A stretch of DNA of 64,000 nucleotides from Hymenobacter mellowenesis. Its GTDB lineage: Bacteria; Bacteroidota; Bacteroidia; Cytophagales; Hymenobacteraceae. The notes below the pieces were generated by a model that was not told where the DNA came from, made no database searches, and saw only the letters and a program-made list of their open reading frames with translations. Both the position numbers and the translations under genes were made by a program. Shown here piece by piece: positions 8,320 to 17,330 of this stretch. The DNA is taken from NCBI RefSeq assembly GCF_030581005.1, contig NZ_JAUQSX010000003.1:124001-188000 (forward strand), read 5' to 3'. The first letter of the stretch is position 1; each line of letters opens with the position of its first letter.

Positions 8320-8691
8320 CTACACCGCCCGCACGGCCGGGCGGCTGCGCAGCACCAGCAGCACCACCAGCAGCACCAGGCACACAATGGCGGCAGTGCC
8401 ACCGGCCAAGCCACCGGGGATTTTGGTGGCGTGCATCACCACCGCGCCAATCATGATGACGATGAGGCCTAGGGCCGCCGGGCGCACCGTGCGCGGAATG
8501 AGCAGGCCAATGCCGCCCAGCAGCTCGGCCACGGCAATGAGGGTGGCCATCCAGCCGGGCAGGCCCAGGCCTTCGAAATTCTTGGTGGTGCCGGCCAGGT
8601 CCATCAGCTTGTGGCCACCGGAATAGATGAACATGGCGGCCAGCAAGGCTTGCAGAATCCAGGCAATGATGTTGCGTACAGAAGGGCTCAT
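8320..8691 (-). CDS. DoxX family membrane protein
   Basis: A 123-residue inner-membrane protein with four hydrophobic helices (IIAWILQALLAAMFIYSGG, MATLIAVAELLGGIGLLI, ALGLIVIMIGAVVMHATKI, AAIVCLVLLVVLLVL). The family hallmark G-G-H-K-L-M near residue 26 and AELLGGIGLL near 54 identify DoxX. Family members are linked to oxidative stress or quinone pools in other bacteria, but a precise reaction is not established here. It appears to be a single gene whose 3' end meets a palindromic element. Confidence 0.88.
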   Translation of the reverse strand: MSPSVRNIIAWILQALLAAMFIYSGGHKLMDLAGTTKNFEGLGLPGWMATLIAVAELLGGIGLLIPRTVRPAALGLIVIMIGAVVMHATKIPGGLAGGTAAIVCLVLLVVLLVLRSRPAVRAV

Positions 8692-8959
8692 AAATAGGGA
8701 AAAGTGGGGTAAAGAAAAGGCTTGTCCGGGCTGCTGGCAGCCGGGTTGCTACTGTTGGAGACGCGGGTGGCAGCTAAATACTTTGACCGGCCAAATAGTT
8801 TGCCCGGGCTGGTAATCATCCCCCGGCCGCGGACGCCGAATGGCCATCCCGCCATTGCCCAACGCGGCGGCTCAATGGGATTTAGGCCGGTTGGGGTTTC
8901 CGTATTTTTCGCGCCAACAAACCCGTGTTTTCCTCCTGGTTATTGAATATATAACAAGC

Positions 8960-8967
8960 TATATTTG
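8960..8967 (+). promoter_or_regulatory. -7 promoter box for the STAS gene
   Basis: TATATTTG is a perfect Bacteroidota TAnnTTTG box, 95 bases upstream of the STAS protein start at 9063. No clear -33 TTTG is visible at the standard spacing. The rest of the 8,692-9,062 gap shows no gene. Confidence 0.6.
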
Positions 8968-9062
8968 TGTAATGGGTGCTGACTCCCCTGGCCGGTGCTT
9001 TGCGCAATCTGCCCTCGGCGGTTGTTGTCCACGTGTTCAGCCTTTCTTAATTCCCTTCGGTT

Positions 9063-9407
9063 ATGAACGTTGTTTATCACGAATCACTCGCCGACAGCTA
9101 CTTGCTCATCCTGGGCCCCAGCCGCGCCGACGAGCCCGAAGTCTCCCTCGCGCATGGCCTGCACCGTGCCCAGCGGAGCGGCAAGGCCGCCGTGTGGGTT
9201 GATTGCGGCATGCTGCACTCGCTCTCCGACGAAGCGGCCCGGCTGCTATGGGTGGCCCACCACCAGCTGGAGGAACAGCACGCCCAGCTGGTGCTGGTAC
9301 ACGTGCCCGAGCGGGTGCGCAAAGACCTGCTGAAGCGCGAGCTGGGCCCGGCGCCCTGCATGGTGCCCACCCTGCTCGACGCGGCCCGGCACTCGGCCGT
9401 TCGTTAA
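9063..9407 (+). CDS. STAS-like signalling protein
   Basis: A 114-residue cytosolic protein that looks like a stand-alone STAS (anti-sigma antagonist) domain. The run VWVDCGMLHSLSDEAARLL (about residues 44-62) occupies the place of the STAS DxSxVxxxDSSG loop, followed by the helix-strand LEEQHAQLVLVHVPERVRKDL. The serine in HSLSDE sits near the usual phosphorylation position, but the exact DSSG motif is absent. Next to CheB, CheB-CheR and a histidine kinase, it may be a partner-switching component. No kinase of the RsbW type is adjacent. The family assignment is tentative. Confidence 0.65.
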   Translation: MNVVYHESLADSYLLILGPSRADEPEVSLAHGLHRAQRSGKAAVWVDCGMLHSLSDEAARLLWVAHHQLEEQHAQLVLVHVPERVRKDLLKRELGPAPCMVPTLLDAARHSAVR

Positions 9408-9420
9408 GCTATAGAGTTAG

Positions 9421-9459
9421 AACGGTCATGCCTCGGCGTGCTCGGGATGACCGTTTTTT
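9421..9459 (+). terminator. Intrinsic terminator after the STAS gene
   Basis: AACGGTCAT (9421-9429) pairs with ATGACCGTT (9447-9455) and is followed by a T run to 9459. It lies 14 bases after the STAS stop codon and faces the convergent CheB gene. Confidence 0.8.
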
Positions 9460-9482
9460 AGCAGTCAGCTACTTGCTACCCC

Positions 9483-10505
9483 TCACTCCGCCGGCGCAAC
9501 CGCCGGGCTGCCGTTCGCGCTGCCGCCGTTGAGCAGGAACTCGCGGAGGCGGTTGATGTGCTTTTTGATTTCTTCGATGCGCTCTTCCTGCTGCACCGAG
9601 TAGGAATCTTCGCCGCGCGCGGCCATGCTGCTGAGCAGGTTTTTGCGCTCCTCCATCATGCGCAGGGCCACCCAGAGCGACTCCTCCAGGTTTTGCTGGG
9701 CGTTGTGGAGCAGGCCGTCGGCGGTGTAGGCGTGGCCGGTGTGGCAGCGGTAGCGCAGCAGCCTGCCGTGGTCAGCTTCGAAGAGGCTGCCGCCGCAGTC
9801 GGGGCAGGTGAGGGGCACGGGGTGCGCAATGCGCAGCACTTCGTCGATGGTGCCCACCACGCGCTCGGCGATGGCAGCTTCCTGTTTCAGGTCTTCGGGG
9901 ATGAGGGTCTTGCGGTCGGGCGTTTTGCGGGCCGTTACTTCTTCCAGCAGCGGGCCCATGGTGCCCAGGGGCACCACGTAGTCCACGTCGACGTGGCGTA
10001 GGGCGGTTTCGGGCATGCTGGGGAACTCGGCCTCGTGGGGGTCCTGCACGACGGCCACGCCGCCGCAACGCTTGATGAATTCGAGGCCGGCGGTGCCGTC
10101 GTGCAGCATGCCGGTAAGGACGACGCCCACCACGTTGGCCCCAAAGGCCACGGCGGCCGAGCGAAACAGGGCATCGGCGGCGGGGCGGTAGTGGTTTTCG
10201 CGCGGGCCTTTGGTCACGAGCAGGTGGGCGGTGCTGCCGTCCTTGGCCAGCAGGTGGCGGTCGGGCGGGGCCAGATACAGGGTGCCGGCCTCGATGGGTT
10301 CGCCATCGACGGGCTGGCGGCAGGGCATGGCGGTGTGCCGGGCCAGGCGCTCAACGAGCTGCTGGCCGTCGGAATCGGGGGCGAAGTGCTGCACCACCAG
10401 CACGGCCGCCGGCAGCGTGGGCGAGAGCTGCGCCACGAGCTGCACCAGCGCCGGCATGCCGCCCGCTGAGGTGCCAATTACAATCAGATGAGAAGGAGCG
10501 GGCAT
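9483..10505 (-). CDS. cheB: Stand-alone CheB methylesterase with C-terminal Cys/His module
   Basis: A 340-residue CheB-type protein-glutamate methylesterase/deamidase lacking the N-terminal receiver domain. The catalytic triad is complete: S13 (GTSAGG), H40 (VVQHF) and D136 (LTGMLHDGTAG). The esterase domain ends near residue 190. A ~150-residue extension follows, with C234-x2-C237 and C254-H255-x2-H258 (CPDCGG...YRCHTGH), which looks like a zinc-binding knuckle, then a helical tail. With no receiver it cannot be switched by direct phosphorylation in the usual way. It is divergent from the CheB-CheR gene; no chemoreceptor or CheA is in the window. Confidence 0.88.
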   Translation of the reverse strand: MPAPSHLIVIGTSAGGMPALVQLVAQLSPTLPAAVLVVQHFAPDSDGQQLVERLARHTAMPCRQPVDGEPIEAGTLYLAPPDRHLLAKDGSTAHLLVTKGPRENHYRPAADALFRSAAVAFGANVVGVVLTGMLHDGTAGLEFIKRCGGVAVVQDPHEAEFPSMPETALRHVDVDYVVPLGTMGPLLEEVTARKTPDRKTLIPEDLKQEAAIAERVVGTIDEVLRIAHPVPLTCPDCGGSLFEADHGRLLRYRCHTGHAYTADGLLHNAQQNLEESLWVALRMMEERKNLLSSMAARGEDSYSVQQEERIEEIKKHINRLREFLLNGGSANGSPAVAPAE

Positions 10506-10581
10506 GAATAAAAACCGGATATAGCGTTCTACTGCCTACGCTAAAATAAATTCGGTGGGCAATGGGCGCCGCTTTTTGGGA

Positions 10582-10589
10582 TAAATTTG
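10582..10589 (+). promoter_or_regulatory. -7 promoter box for the cheB-cheR gene
   Basis: TAAATTTG is a perfect TAnnTTTG box. It lies inside the longest possible reading frame (from 10562), which argues that translation starts downstream, at 10673. Confidence 0.65.
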
Positions 10590-10672
10590 TGGTGGGCCAG
10601 TGGGTGGCGGCTGGCTGGCTGCCCTGCGGCCGGGCCATTGCGCCCGGCGGTGTGTCCACCATTCCCTTCCCG

Positions 10673-13600
10673 ATGAAACCCAACGACCCAGCGCAGCCCT
10701 CCGACGAGCCCGGCATCTTCATCACACCGGGCGAAGACATGCCCCGCGACGCCGACGAGCCCGCCACGCCCACCATGCTGCGCGAGGCGGCCCGCCCCGA
10801 AGACGCCGCGGCCGATAAATTCCCGCTGGTGGGGCTGGGCGGCTCGGCGGGCTCGCTGGCGGCGTTTGAGCAGTTTTTTAGGGCCATGCCGGCCGACAGC
10901 GGCATGGCCTTCGTGGTGGTGACGCACCTCTCGCCCGACCAGGATTCGGCCCTGGCCCGCGTGCTGGGGCAGTTCACCGGCATGCCGGTGCTGGAGGCGG
11001 AGGACGGCCTGCGCGTGCGGCCAAACCACGTCTACGTCATCCCGCCGAACCGCGACATGAGCATTCTGCACGGCATGTTGCTGCTGTTTGCGCCCACCCA
11101 GCCGACGGGCCGCCGCCTGCCCATCGACTTCTTTTTCCAGAGCCTGGCCAAGGATGCGCGCGAGCGCGCCGTGTGCGTGGTGTGCTCCGGCCTGGGCTCC
11201 GACGGCACGCTGGGCCTGAAAATGGTGATGGAAAACTTCGGGATGGTGATGGTGCAGGACCCCGCCACGGCCGAGTTCGACTCGATGCCGCGCTCGGCCC
11301 TGGCCACCGAGTTTGTGGACTACGTGCTGCCCGCCGACGAGCTGCCCGCCAAGCTGCTCGAATACGCGCGCCACCCCGACACCCGGCCCCGCCGCGAGGA
11401 GCCCGAAAGCACCAGCAAGCCGGCCCACGCGCTCCAGAAAATCTTCCTCCTCATCCGGGCCCAGACCGGGCACGACTTCTCGTTCTACAAGCGCAACACC
11501 GTGTTTCGGCGCATTGAGCGGCGCATGAATTCGCACCAGATTAACGAGTTCACCCACTACGTGCGCTACCTGCAGGAAAACCCCGACGAGGTGGAGGCCC
11601 TCTTCAAGGAGCTGCTGATTGGGGTGACGAAGTTCTTCCGCGACCGCGAGGCCTTCGACAACCTCAAGGCCCGCCTGCTGCCGCTGCTGCGCCAGAAACC
11701 CGCCGACAGCACCGTGCGCGTGTGGGCGCCGGGCTGCTCCACCGGCGAGGAGGCCTACTCGCTGGCCATGACGCTGCTCGAATGCCTCGACGGCGTGGAC
11801 CGCAGCAAGTACCTGAAAATCCAGATTTTCGCCACCGACATCAACCCCGACGGCATCGACTTTGCCCGCAACGCCCTCTACAGCGAGAACATCGTGCCCG
11901 ACGTGAGCCCGGAGCGCCTGCGCCGTTTCTTCACGAAGAGTAACGAGGGCTACCGCATCAAGAAAGAGGTGCGCGACGCGGTGGTGTTTGCCGTGCACGA
12001 CCTCAACAAGGACGCGCCCTTCACCAAGCTCGACCTGCTGGTGTGCCGCAACCTGCTCATTTACCTGAGTGCCGAATTGCAGCGCAACCTCATTCCCGTG
12101 TTCCATTATGCCCTGAACCCCAGCGGGCTGCTGTTTCTGGGGCCGAGCGAAAACCTCACCGGCTTCCAGGATTTGTTTCAGAGCCTGGACGTGAAGTGGA
12201 AGATTTCGCGCCGCACCGACACGCCGGCCTCCGTGACGCGGCTGGCGGCGTTTCCCTTTTCCCTGGCCCGGCTGCCGGCCCCGGCCGTTTCCGCATCTGC
12301 CTCCGGCCCCATGAACCCCCATTCCGTCCGCAAAGAAGGCCCTTTTGCCAGCTTGGTGCAGCGCGTGCTGCTCCGCCAATACACGCCGCCCGCCGTGGTC
12401 ATCAACGCCAAGGGCGAAATCATGTACGTGAACGGCCGCACCGGCCGCTACCTGGAGCCGGCCCCCGGCATCTCGGGCATGAACATCTTCGACATGGCCC
12501 GCGAAGAGCTCAACTACGAACTGAGCGCGGCCGTGGACAAGGCCAGCACCACCCACGAGGCCGTGGTGAGCGAAAACGTGAAGCTGCGCCTCGACGCCGG
12601 CGTGCAGCTGGTGCGCGTGACGGTGAAGCCCCTGGAAGAAAGCGAGCAGCTGGCGGGCCTGCTGCTGGTGGTGTTTGAGGAGCAGCCCACGCCCCGCAAA
12701 GTGCGTCTGGGCAAGGCCGGCCCGCCACCGGACCCCGACCGCGACGCCCAGCAGCAGGTCCTGGAAAAGGAACTGCAGTACACCAAGCACCGCCTCCAAA
12801 CTACCATCGAAGAGATGGAAAGCAGCGTGGAGGAGCTCAAAAGCACCAACGAGGAGCTGCAAAGCGCCAACGAGGAGCTGCAAAGCACCAACGAGGAGGC
12901 CATGACCAACAAGGAGGAAATGCAGAGCCTCAACGAGGAGCTGATGACCCTCAACATGCAGTACCTCAACAAAACCGAGGAGCTGAGCCAGGCCGCCAAC
13001 GACATGAAAAACCTGCTCGACGCCACGGAAATTGCCACCATCTTCCTCGACAATGAGATGGTGATAAAGCGCTTCACGCCGCCGGTGCACCGCATTATTT
13101 CGTTGCTGCCGGCCGACGTGGGCCGCCCCATCACGCACTTTGCCCACACCCTGCGCCACGAGAGCCTGGAGCAGGACCTGCGCCACGTGCTCAACCGCTT
13201 GGTGACGGTGGAAGCCATCATCCAGACCACCCGCGGCGAGTGGTACGCCATGCGCATCCTGCCCTACCGCACCCTCGACAACTACATCAGCGGGGCCGTC
13301 ATCACCTTCACCGACATCACCGGCCTTAAAAATCTCGAAGCCGAGCTGCAAAAAGCCACCCGCTTCGCCGAAAGCATTGTGGAAACCATGCGCGAGCCCC
13401 TGCTCGTGCTCGATGCCCAGCAGCGCGTGCTGGCCGTGAGCCAGGCCTTCGCCACCCTCTTCGGCCTGGATGCCGTCGAAGTGAAGGGCCAGCCCCTGCG
13501 CGAGCTCGATGGTGGCGTGTGGCAGCAGCCCGCCCTGCGCCAGCGCCTCGAAGCGGCGCTGGCGCAGGGCAGCAAGGCGTTTGATGACGTGGAATTTACG

Positions 13601-13711
13601 GCCGATTTCCCGGCCACGGGGCCGCGCACGTTGCGCCTCTATGGCCGCGCACTCACCAGCCACGGCACGCCCACCGGGCCGCTGCTGCTGGGCGTGGAAG
13701 TGGTGGCGTAG
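10673..13711 (+). CDS. CheB-CheR-PAS fusion signalling protein
   Basis: A 1,012-residue fusion. A CheB methylesterase domain (about 50-235; S58 in GLGGSAGS, THLSPD, GLGSDGTLG) is followed by a CheR methyltransferase (about 250-490; TKFFRDREAF, SAM site VWAPGCSTGEEAYSLAM, FATDINPDG). A PAS-like segment (about 570-670) precedes a strongly heptad-repeated coiled coil with repeated STNEELQSANEELQ units (about 692-782), then two more PAS-like domains to the end. Many relatives continue into a histidine kinase; this one stops after PAS. Start 10673 is chosen because a perfect -7 box lies upstream of it at 10582. It probably passes signals to a separate kinase such as the one at 14609. Confidence 0.9.
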   Translation: MKPNDPAQPSDEPGIFITPGEDMPRDADEPATPTMLREAARPEDAAADKFPLVGLGGSAGSLAAFEQFFRAMPADSGMAFVVVTHLSPDQDSALARVLGQFTGMPVLEAEDGLRVRPNHVYVIPPNRDMSILHGMLLLFAPTQPTGRRLPIDFFFQSLAKDARERAVCVVCSGLGSDGTLGLKMVMENFGMVMVQDPATAEFDSMPRSALATEFVDYVLPADELPAKLLEYARHPDTRPRREEPESTSKPAHALQKIFLLIRAQTGHDFSFYKRNTVFRRIERRMNSHQINEFTHYVRYLQENPDEVEALFKELLIGVTKFFRDREAFDNLKARLLPLLRQKPADSTVRVWAPGCSTGEEAYSLAMTLLECLDGVDRSKYLKIQIFATDINPDGIDFARNALYSENIVPDVSPERLRRFFTKSNEGYRIKKEVRDAVVFAVHDLNKDAPFTKLDLLVCRNLLIYLSAELQRNLIPVFHYALNPSGLLFLGPSENLTGFQDLFQSLDVKWKISRRTDTPASVTRLAAFPFSLARLPAPAVSASASGPMNPHSVRKEGPFASLVQRVLLRQYTPPAVVINAKGEIMYVNGRTGRYLEPAPGISGMNIFDMAREELNYELSAAVDKASTTHEAVVSENVKLRLDAGVQLVRVTVKPLEESEQLAGLLLVVFEEQPTPRKVRLGKAGPPPDPDRDAQQQVLEKELQYTKHRLQTTIEEMESSVEELKSTNEELQSANEELQSTNEEAMTNKEEMQSLNEELMTLNMQYLNKTEELSQAANDMKNLLDATEIATIFLDNEMVIKRFTPPVHRIISLLPADVGRPITHFAHTLRHESLEQDLRHVLNRLVTVEAIIQTTRGEWYAMRILPYRTLDNYISGAVITFTDITGLKNLEAELQKATRFAESIVETMREPLLVLDAQQRVLAVSQAFATLFGLDAVEVKGQPLRELDGGVWQQPALRQRLEAALAQGSKAFDDVEFTADFPATGPRTLRLYGRALTSHGTPTGPLLLGVEVVA

Positions 13712-13874
13712 GGGCGGGGCCGGCCCTGCTGGCCGAAGTGAGCTCTCGGGGGCTGCGCCTCGGCAATGAGCGGGGGCCGGATGAACCGGACGCCGTGCCA
13801 GCGGAGATGAAGGCGGCCTTGCAAGGGAAGCGAGGCCAACCGGCCCGCCCTTCGTGCAACGGCGCGCGGCGTTG

Positions 13875-13882
13875 TAGTTTTG
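13875..13882 (+). promoter_or_regulatory. -7 promoter box for the second STAS-like gene
   Basis: TAGTTTTG is a perfect TAnnTTTG box. Transcription from it would begin near 13889, so the ATG at 13738 cannot be used; this supports the TTG start at 13924. Confidence 0.6.
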
Positions 13883-13923
13883 GCCGGTTCCCACTACTCA
13901 TTTCCTCCATTTCCCCTCTGCCG

Positions 13924-14325
13924 TTGGAATTCGCCTACCGCCCCGACCTTGACCTCTTCACGGCCCGCTGGCCCAGCAGCACCGCGGCCAGCACGGCGCG
14001 GGACGAGTACGAGGCCCTGCTGCAAGCCCCCGAAGCCCTGGGTACCCCCCACTGGCTGCTGGACGTGCGCCGCCGCCCAGTGATGTCGCTCGACTCGGCC
14101 CGCTGGGTGACGCAGGACTGGCTGCCCCGCGCCGCCGCCCTGGTGCTGCCCGCCCGCCTGCGCCTGGCCTTTCTGGTGGCGCCCGTGCGCGCCGAAAACC
14201 TGCGCGCCGACCCGGAATTGCGCGCCGTGATGGACGCCGCCTACGCCGCCGGCCACGCCTTCGACCTGCGCACGTTCACCGACGAAGGGGCCGCCGTGGC
14301 CTGGGTACTGGGCCAGCTCGACTAG
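13924..14325 (+). CDS. Small STAS/SpoIIAA-like hypothetical protein
   Basis: A 133-residue protein if it starts at TTG 13924 (MEFAYRPDLDLFTARW). No ATG fits between the promoter box at 13875 and the conserved-looking region; the frame is open back to 13738, but that part reads like non-coding sequence. The alternating strands and helices (YWLLDVRRR-like strand PHWLLDVRRRPV, then LPARLRLAFLVAP) resemble SpoIIAA/STAS folds. It lies between the CheB-CheR and histidine kinase genes on the same strand. Function and start are tentative. Confidence 0.55.
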   Translation: MEFAYRPDLDLFTARWPSSTAASTARDEYEALLQAPEALGTPHWLLDVRRRPVMSLDSARWVTQDWLPRAAALVLPARLRLAFLVAPVRAENLRADPELRAVMDAAYAAGHAFDLRTFTDEGAAVAWVLGQLD

Positions 14326-14608
14326 CGCCCCGGCCTGGTTTTGTCGGCGGCCCCGCATCATTCCGCGTACGTCGCCGGGTTTGGGCGGGGGGAAAATGGG
14401 CGGCGCGCCAGGGCCGTTTCAGTGGTGCCGAGGTAGGTTTTAACCTCGTCCGAAGCCTTGGCTGGGATGTTGGGGGGCAATGGCTTGGGCACGAAGGAAA
14501 AAAGCAGAGTTTGAGTAACCAAAGCCGGTCGGTGATGGGAAACCCCGGTGGGGGCTCCGGTTCGGCAAGTGGATTTAGTATATTGGCCCAACTCCTGCTA
14601 CTTCCCCC

Positions 14609-16987
14609 ATGGCTCCGTCCGACAGTTCCGCGCCCGATGCCTGCCAGCCTGCCAGCCCCCACGAGGCGCTGCTGGCCCTGCGCGCCCGCGCCGAGCAGCG
14701 CCGCCACCTTGTGACGCAGGCCGGCGAGCAGTACGCCCCCAGCGACGTGCAGCGGCTGTTGCAGGAGCTGCAGGTGCACCAGATTGAGCTCGAAATGCAA
14801 TACGAAGAGCTGCTGGTGGCCCAGGCCGAGGCGTCCACGGCCCGCGCCCAGTACACCGACCTCTACGACTTCGCCCCCGTGGGCTACTGCACCCTCAGCG
14901 CCGTGGGCACCATCGAGCAGCTCAACCTGTGCGCCAGCCGGCAGTTGGGCAGCGTGCGCCAGCGCTTGGTGGGGCGGCGCTTCGCCCTGTTTGTGGCCCC
15001 GCCCGACCGCCTTGACTTCGGCCAGTTTCTGACCCGCGTGCTGAGCACCGACGTCACGCTCAGCACCCAGCTCACGCTGCAGCGCGAAGACGGCACCCCT
15101 TTCTACGCCCAGCTCGAAGGCCTGCGCGCCGCCGGCCCCGACGGCCCCCAGTGCCGCCTGGCCCTGGTGGACATGACGGCCCGCCGCCAGGCCAGCGAGG
15201 CCTTGGCCGCCAGCGAGGCTCGCTTCCGCAAGCTCTTCAGCGACAGCAACGACGCCGTGGTGCTGCTGCAGGGCCACCAATTTGTGGACTGCAACGAGGC
15301 CGCCGTGCGCCTGCTGGGCTGCCGCAGCAAGGCCGAAGTGGTGGGCCAGCCCGCCTGGGCACACGCCCCCGACGTGCAGCCCGGCGGCCAGCGCACCATC
15401 GACCTGTTTCGCGAAACCACCACCGACGCCCTGCGCAACGGCTCGCGGCGCTGCGAGGCCCTGATGCACAAAGCCACGGGCGAGCAAATGTGGATTGAAG
15501 CCGTGCTCACGCCCATCGAGCTGGGTGGCAACACGCCCATGGTGCACATTCTGTGGCGCGACATTACGCAGGCCCGCGCCGCCCGCGAGGAGCTGCGCCA
15601 AAGCCAGGAGCGCCTCCAAATGGCCCTGGCCGCTTCCGACAGTGGCGTGTGGGTGTGGGAAATAGCTGGCCACGAGCTGCATTGGGACGCCCGCGCCCAG
15701 ACCATCTTCGGCCTGCCTTACCGCCCCGGGCCGGTGTCGTTTGAAGCGCTGCGCGGGGCCGTGCACCCGCAGGACCAGCCGGCCGTGGCCGAAGGCCTGC
15801 GCCGGGCCCTCGCCCAGCAGGCGCCCTTCGACCTGGAGCACCGCATTGTGTGGCCCGACGGCAGCGTGCGCTTCGTGGCGACCCAAGGCAAGGCGGTGGC
15901 CGATGCCGCGGGCCAGCCCCTGCGCCTCGTGGGCATTGTGCGCGACGTGACGCCCCGCCGCGAGGCCGAAAACGCCTTGCGCCGCGAAAAGGAATTCACC
16001 GAAAGCTTGCTCGAAAACACCGTCGATGGCATCCTGGCCATCGACCGCGCGCAGCGCATCACGGCTTGGAACGCCGAAGCCGCCCGCTACTTCGGCCAGG
16101 AAGCCGCCGCGGTGCTGGGCCGGCCGCTGTTCGAAGTCATGCACTTTCTGGACGAGCAAGCGCGCACCAACGTGGCCCGGGCCCTGGCCGGCGACCATAT
16201 TTCGCGCACGCACCAGCCTTTTCATAGCCGCCCGGGCTATTTTGATGTGTTTTTGATTCCGCTGAAAGACGACAGCCAGGACCTGCCCAGCGGCGTGCTC
16301 GTCCTCATCCGCGACATCACCGAGCGCGACCGTCTGGCCGAAGAAGCCACCCAGTTGCGCCTGCGACGGCAGCAGGAAGTGCTGGCCGCCGTTCTGGCCA
16401 CCCAGGAAGCCGAGCGCAAGCGCATTGCCGAGGCCTTGCACAACGGCCTGGGCCAGGTGCTCTACGCCACCAAGCTTAGTCTGGAGCACCCCGCTTCCGC
16501 CGCTCTGGCGCACCGCGAACCCCTCAAGTTGCTCGAAGAGGCCATTCGCACCACCCGTACCATTTCCTTCGAGCTCACGCCCGGCGTGCTCGAAGACTTT
16601 GGCCTGCGCACCGCCCTCGAAACCCTGGTGAAGCGCATGGCGCCCACCGGCCTGCCCGTGGGCCTGCACCTGCGTGGCCTGGAGCGCCGCCTGCCTGCCC
16701 CGGTCGAAATTGCGGTGTACCGCGTGGTGCAGGAGCTGCTCAACAACGTGATGAAGCACGCCCACGCCTCCGAAACCGAAGTGCACGTGGCCCGCGAGCA
16801 CGGCCGCCTCTACGTGAGCGTGGAAGACAATGGGCGGGGGTTCGACCCGGCCAGCCTCACCACGCAGCCGCTGGCGGGCATCGGCCTGTCGGGGGTGCGC
16901 AACCGGGTGGCCCTGCTGGGGGGCGAGCTGGGCCTTGCCTCGCGCCTGGGCCGGGGCACCATCGTCAGCTTCGAGCTGAACTTGTGA
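14609..16987 (+). CDS. Multi-PAS sensor histidine kinase (NarL class)
   Basis: A 792-residue kinase without obvious membrane helices, so probably cytosolic. An N-terminal coiled coil (about 45-75) precedes four PAS/PAC units (roughly 80-195, 205-325, 330-450, 455-580). The HisKA_3 dimerisation domain has the phospho-acceptor H611 in ERKRIAEALHNGLGQ, where most relatives have HD instead of HN. The ATPase domain shows the N box (QELLNNVMKHAHAS), G1 box (VEDNGRGFD) and G2 box (GIGLSGVRNR). No response regulator is next to it, so its partner is elsewhere or supplied through the CheB-CheR neighbours. Confidence 0.9.
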   Translation: MAPSDSSAPDACQPASPHEALLALRARAEQRRHLVTQAGEQYAPSDVQRLLQELQVHQIELEMQYEELLVAQAEASTARAQYTDLYDFAPVGYCTLSAVGTIEQLNLCASRQLGSVRQRLVGRRFALFVAPPDRLDFGQFLTRVLSTDVTLSTQLTLQREDGTPFYAQLEGLRAAGPDGPQCRLALVDMTARRQASEALAASEARFRKLFSDSNDAVVLLQGHQFVDCNEAAVRLLGCRSKAEVVGQPAWAHAPDVQPGGQRTIDLFRETTTDALRNGSRRCEALMHKATGEQMWIEAVLTPIELGGNTPMVHILWRDITQARAAREELRQSQERLQMALAASDSGVWVWEIAGHELHWDARAQTIFGLPYRPGPVSFEALRGAVHPQDQPAVAEGLRRALAQQAPFDLEHRIVWPDGSVRFVATQGKAVADAAGQPLRLVGIVRDVTPRREAENALRREKEFTESLLENTVDGILAIDRAQRITAWNAEAARYFGQEAAAVLGRPLFEVMHFLDEQARTNVARALAGDHISRTHQPFHSRPGYFDVFLIPLKDDSQDLPSGVLVLIRDITERDRLAEEATQLRLRRQQEVLAAVLATQEAERKRIAEALHNGLGQVLYATKLSLEHPASAALAHREPLKLLEEAIRTTRTISFELTPGVLEDFGLRTALETLVKRMAPTGLPVGLHLRGLERRLPAPVEIAVYRVVQELLNNVMKHAHASETEVHVAREHGRLYVSVEDNGRGFDPASLTTQPLAGIGLSGVRNRVALLGGELGLASRLGRGTIVSFELNL

Positions 16988-17069
16988 GCGGGCTTCGGCC
17001 TGATTTTTGAGCGGTTAGGCTGCGCCACCCGCCGGCTGGTTTCGCCGATGCCCGGCCGGAACTGGTCGA

Positions 17070-17093
17070 GGCCGGCGAACCTATTCGCCGGCC
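17070..17093 (+). terminator. Hairpin downstream of the histidine kinase
   Basis: GGCCGGCGAA (17070-17079) pairs perfectly with TTCGCCGGCC (17084-17093) around a 4-nt loop. The following tract is only partly T-rich (CGTTTGT), so termination is probable but not certain. Confidence 0.55.
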
Positions 17094-17281
17094 CGTTTGT
17101 ACGTTTGTCAGCGTGCCGGCGCGGCTGGTGCTCAGCTTATTCTGATTTGAATTATGAAGGTTTCTACTTTGCCTAAGCGGCCGCTGGTCCGCGCCAGCCG
17201 CGCCATTGGTTTCAGTCCCAGCTATTCGGGCGAAAGCGGCCGTGCGGGGGCGACTGGTGTGGCCAATTGCAACGGCATCAG

Positions 17282-17289
17282 TATGTTTG
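17282..17289 (+). promoter_or_regulatory. -7 promoter box for the peroxidase gene
   Basis: TATGTTTG is a perfect TAnnTTTG box 41 bases upstream of the ATG at 17331. It supports that start over the in-frame ATG at 17154. The rest of 16,988-17,330 shows no gene apart from the hairpin at 17070. Confidence 0.65.
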
Positions 17290-17330
17290 CCAATGGGACC
17301 GTTCTTGCTACTTCCGTTCGCGCCCGCACC

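Noticed and set aside
10541..13894. Very long minus-strand open frame (over 1,100 codons) opposite the CheB-CheR gene
   Set aside because: It is a shadow of the G+C-rich codons of the opposite gene: low-complexity His/Gln/Gly/Ala composition, no domains, and the plus strand has clear catalytic motifs.
13738..13923. Longer N terminus for the second STAS-like protein
   Set aside because: The extension has no protein-like pattern and lies upstream of a perfect -7 box at 13875.
14276..16801. Long minus-strand open frame opposite the histidine kinase
   Set aside because: Same antisense effect of high third-position G+C; the kinase motifs are on the plus strand.
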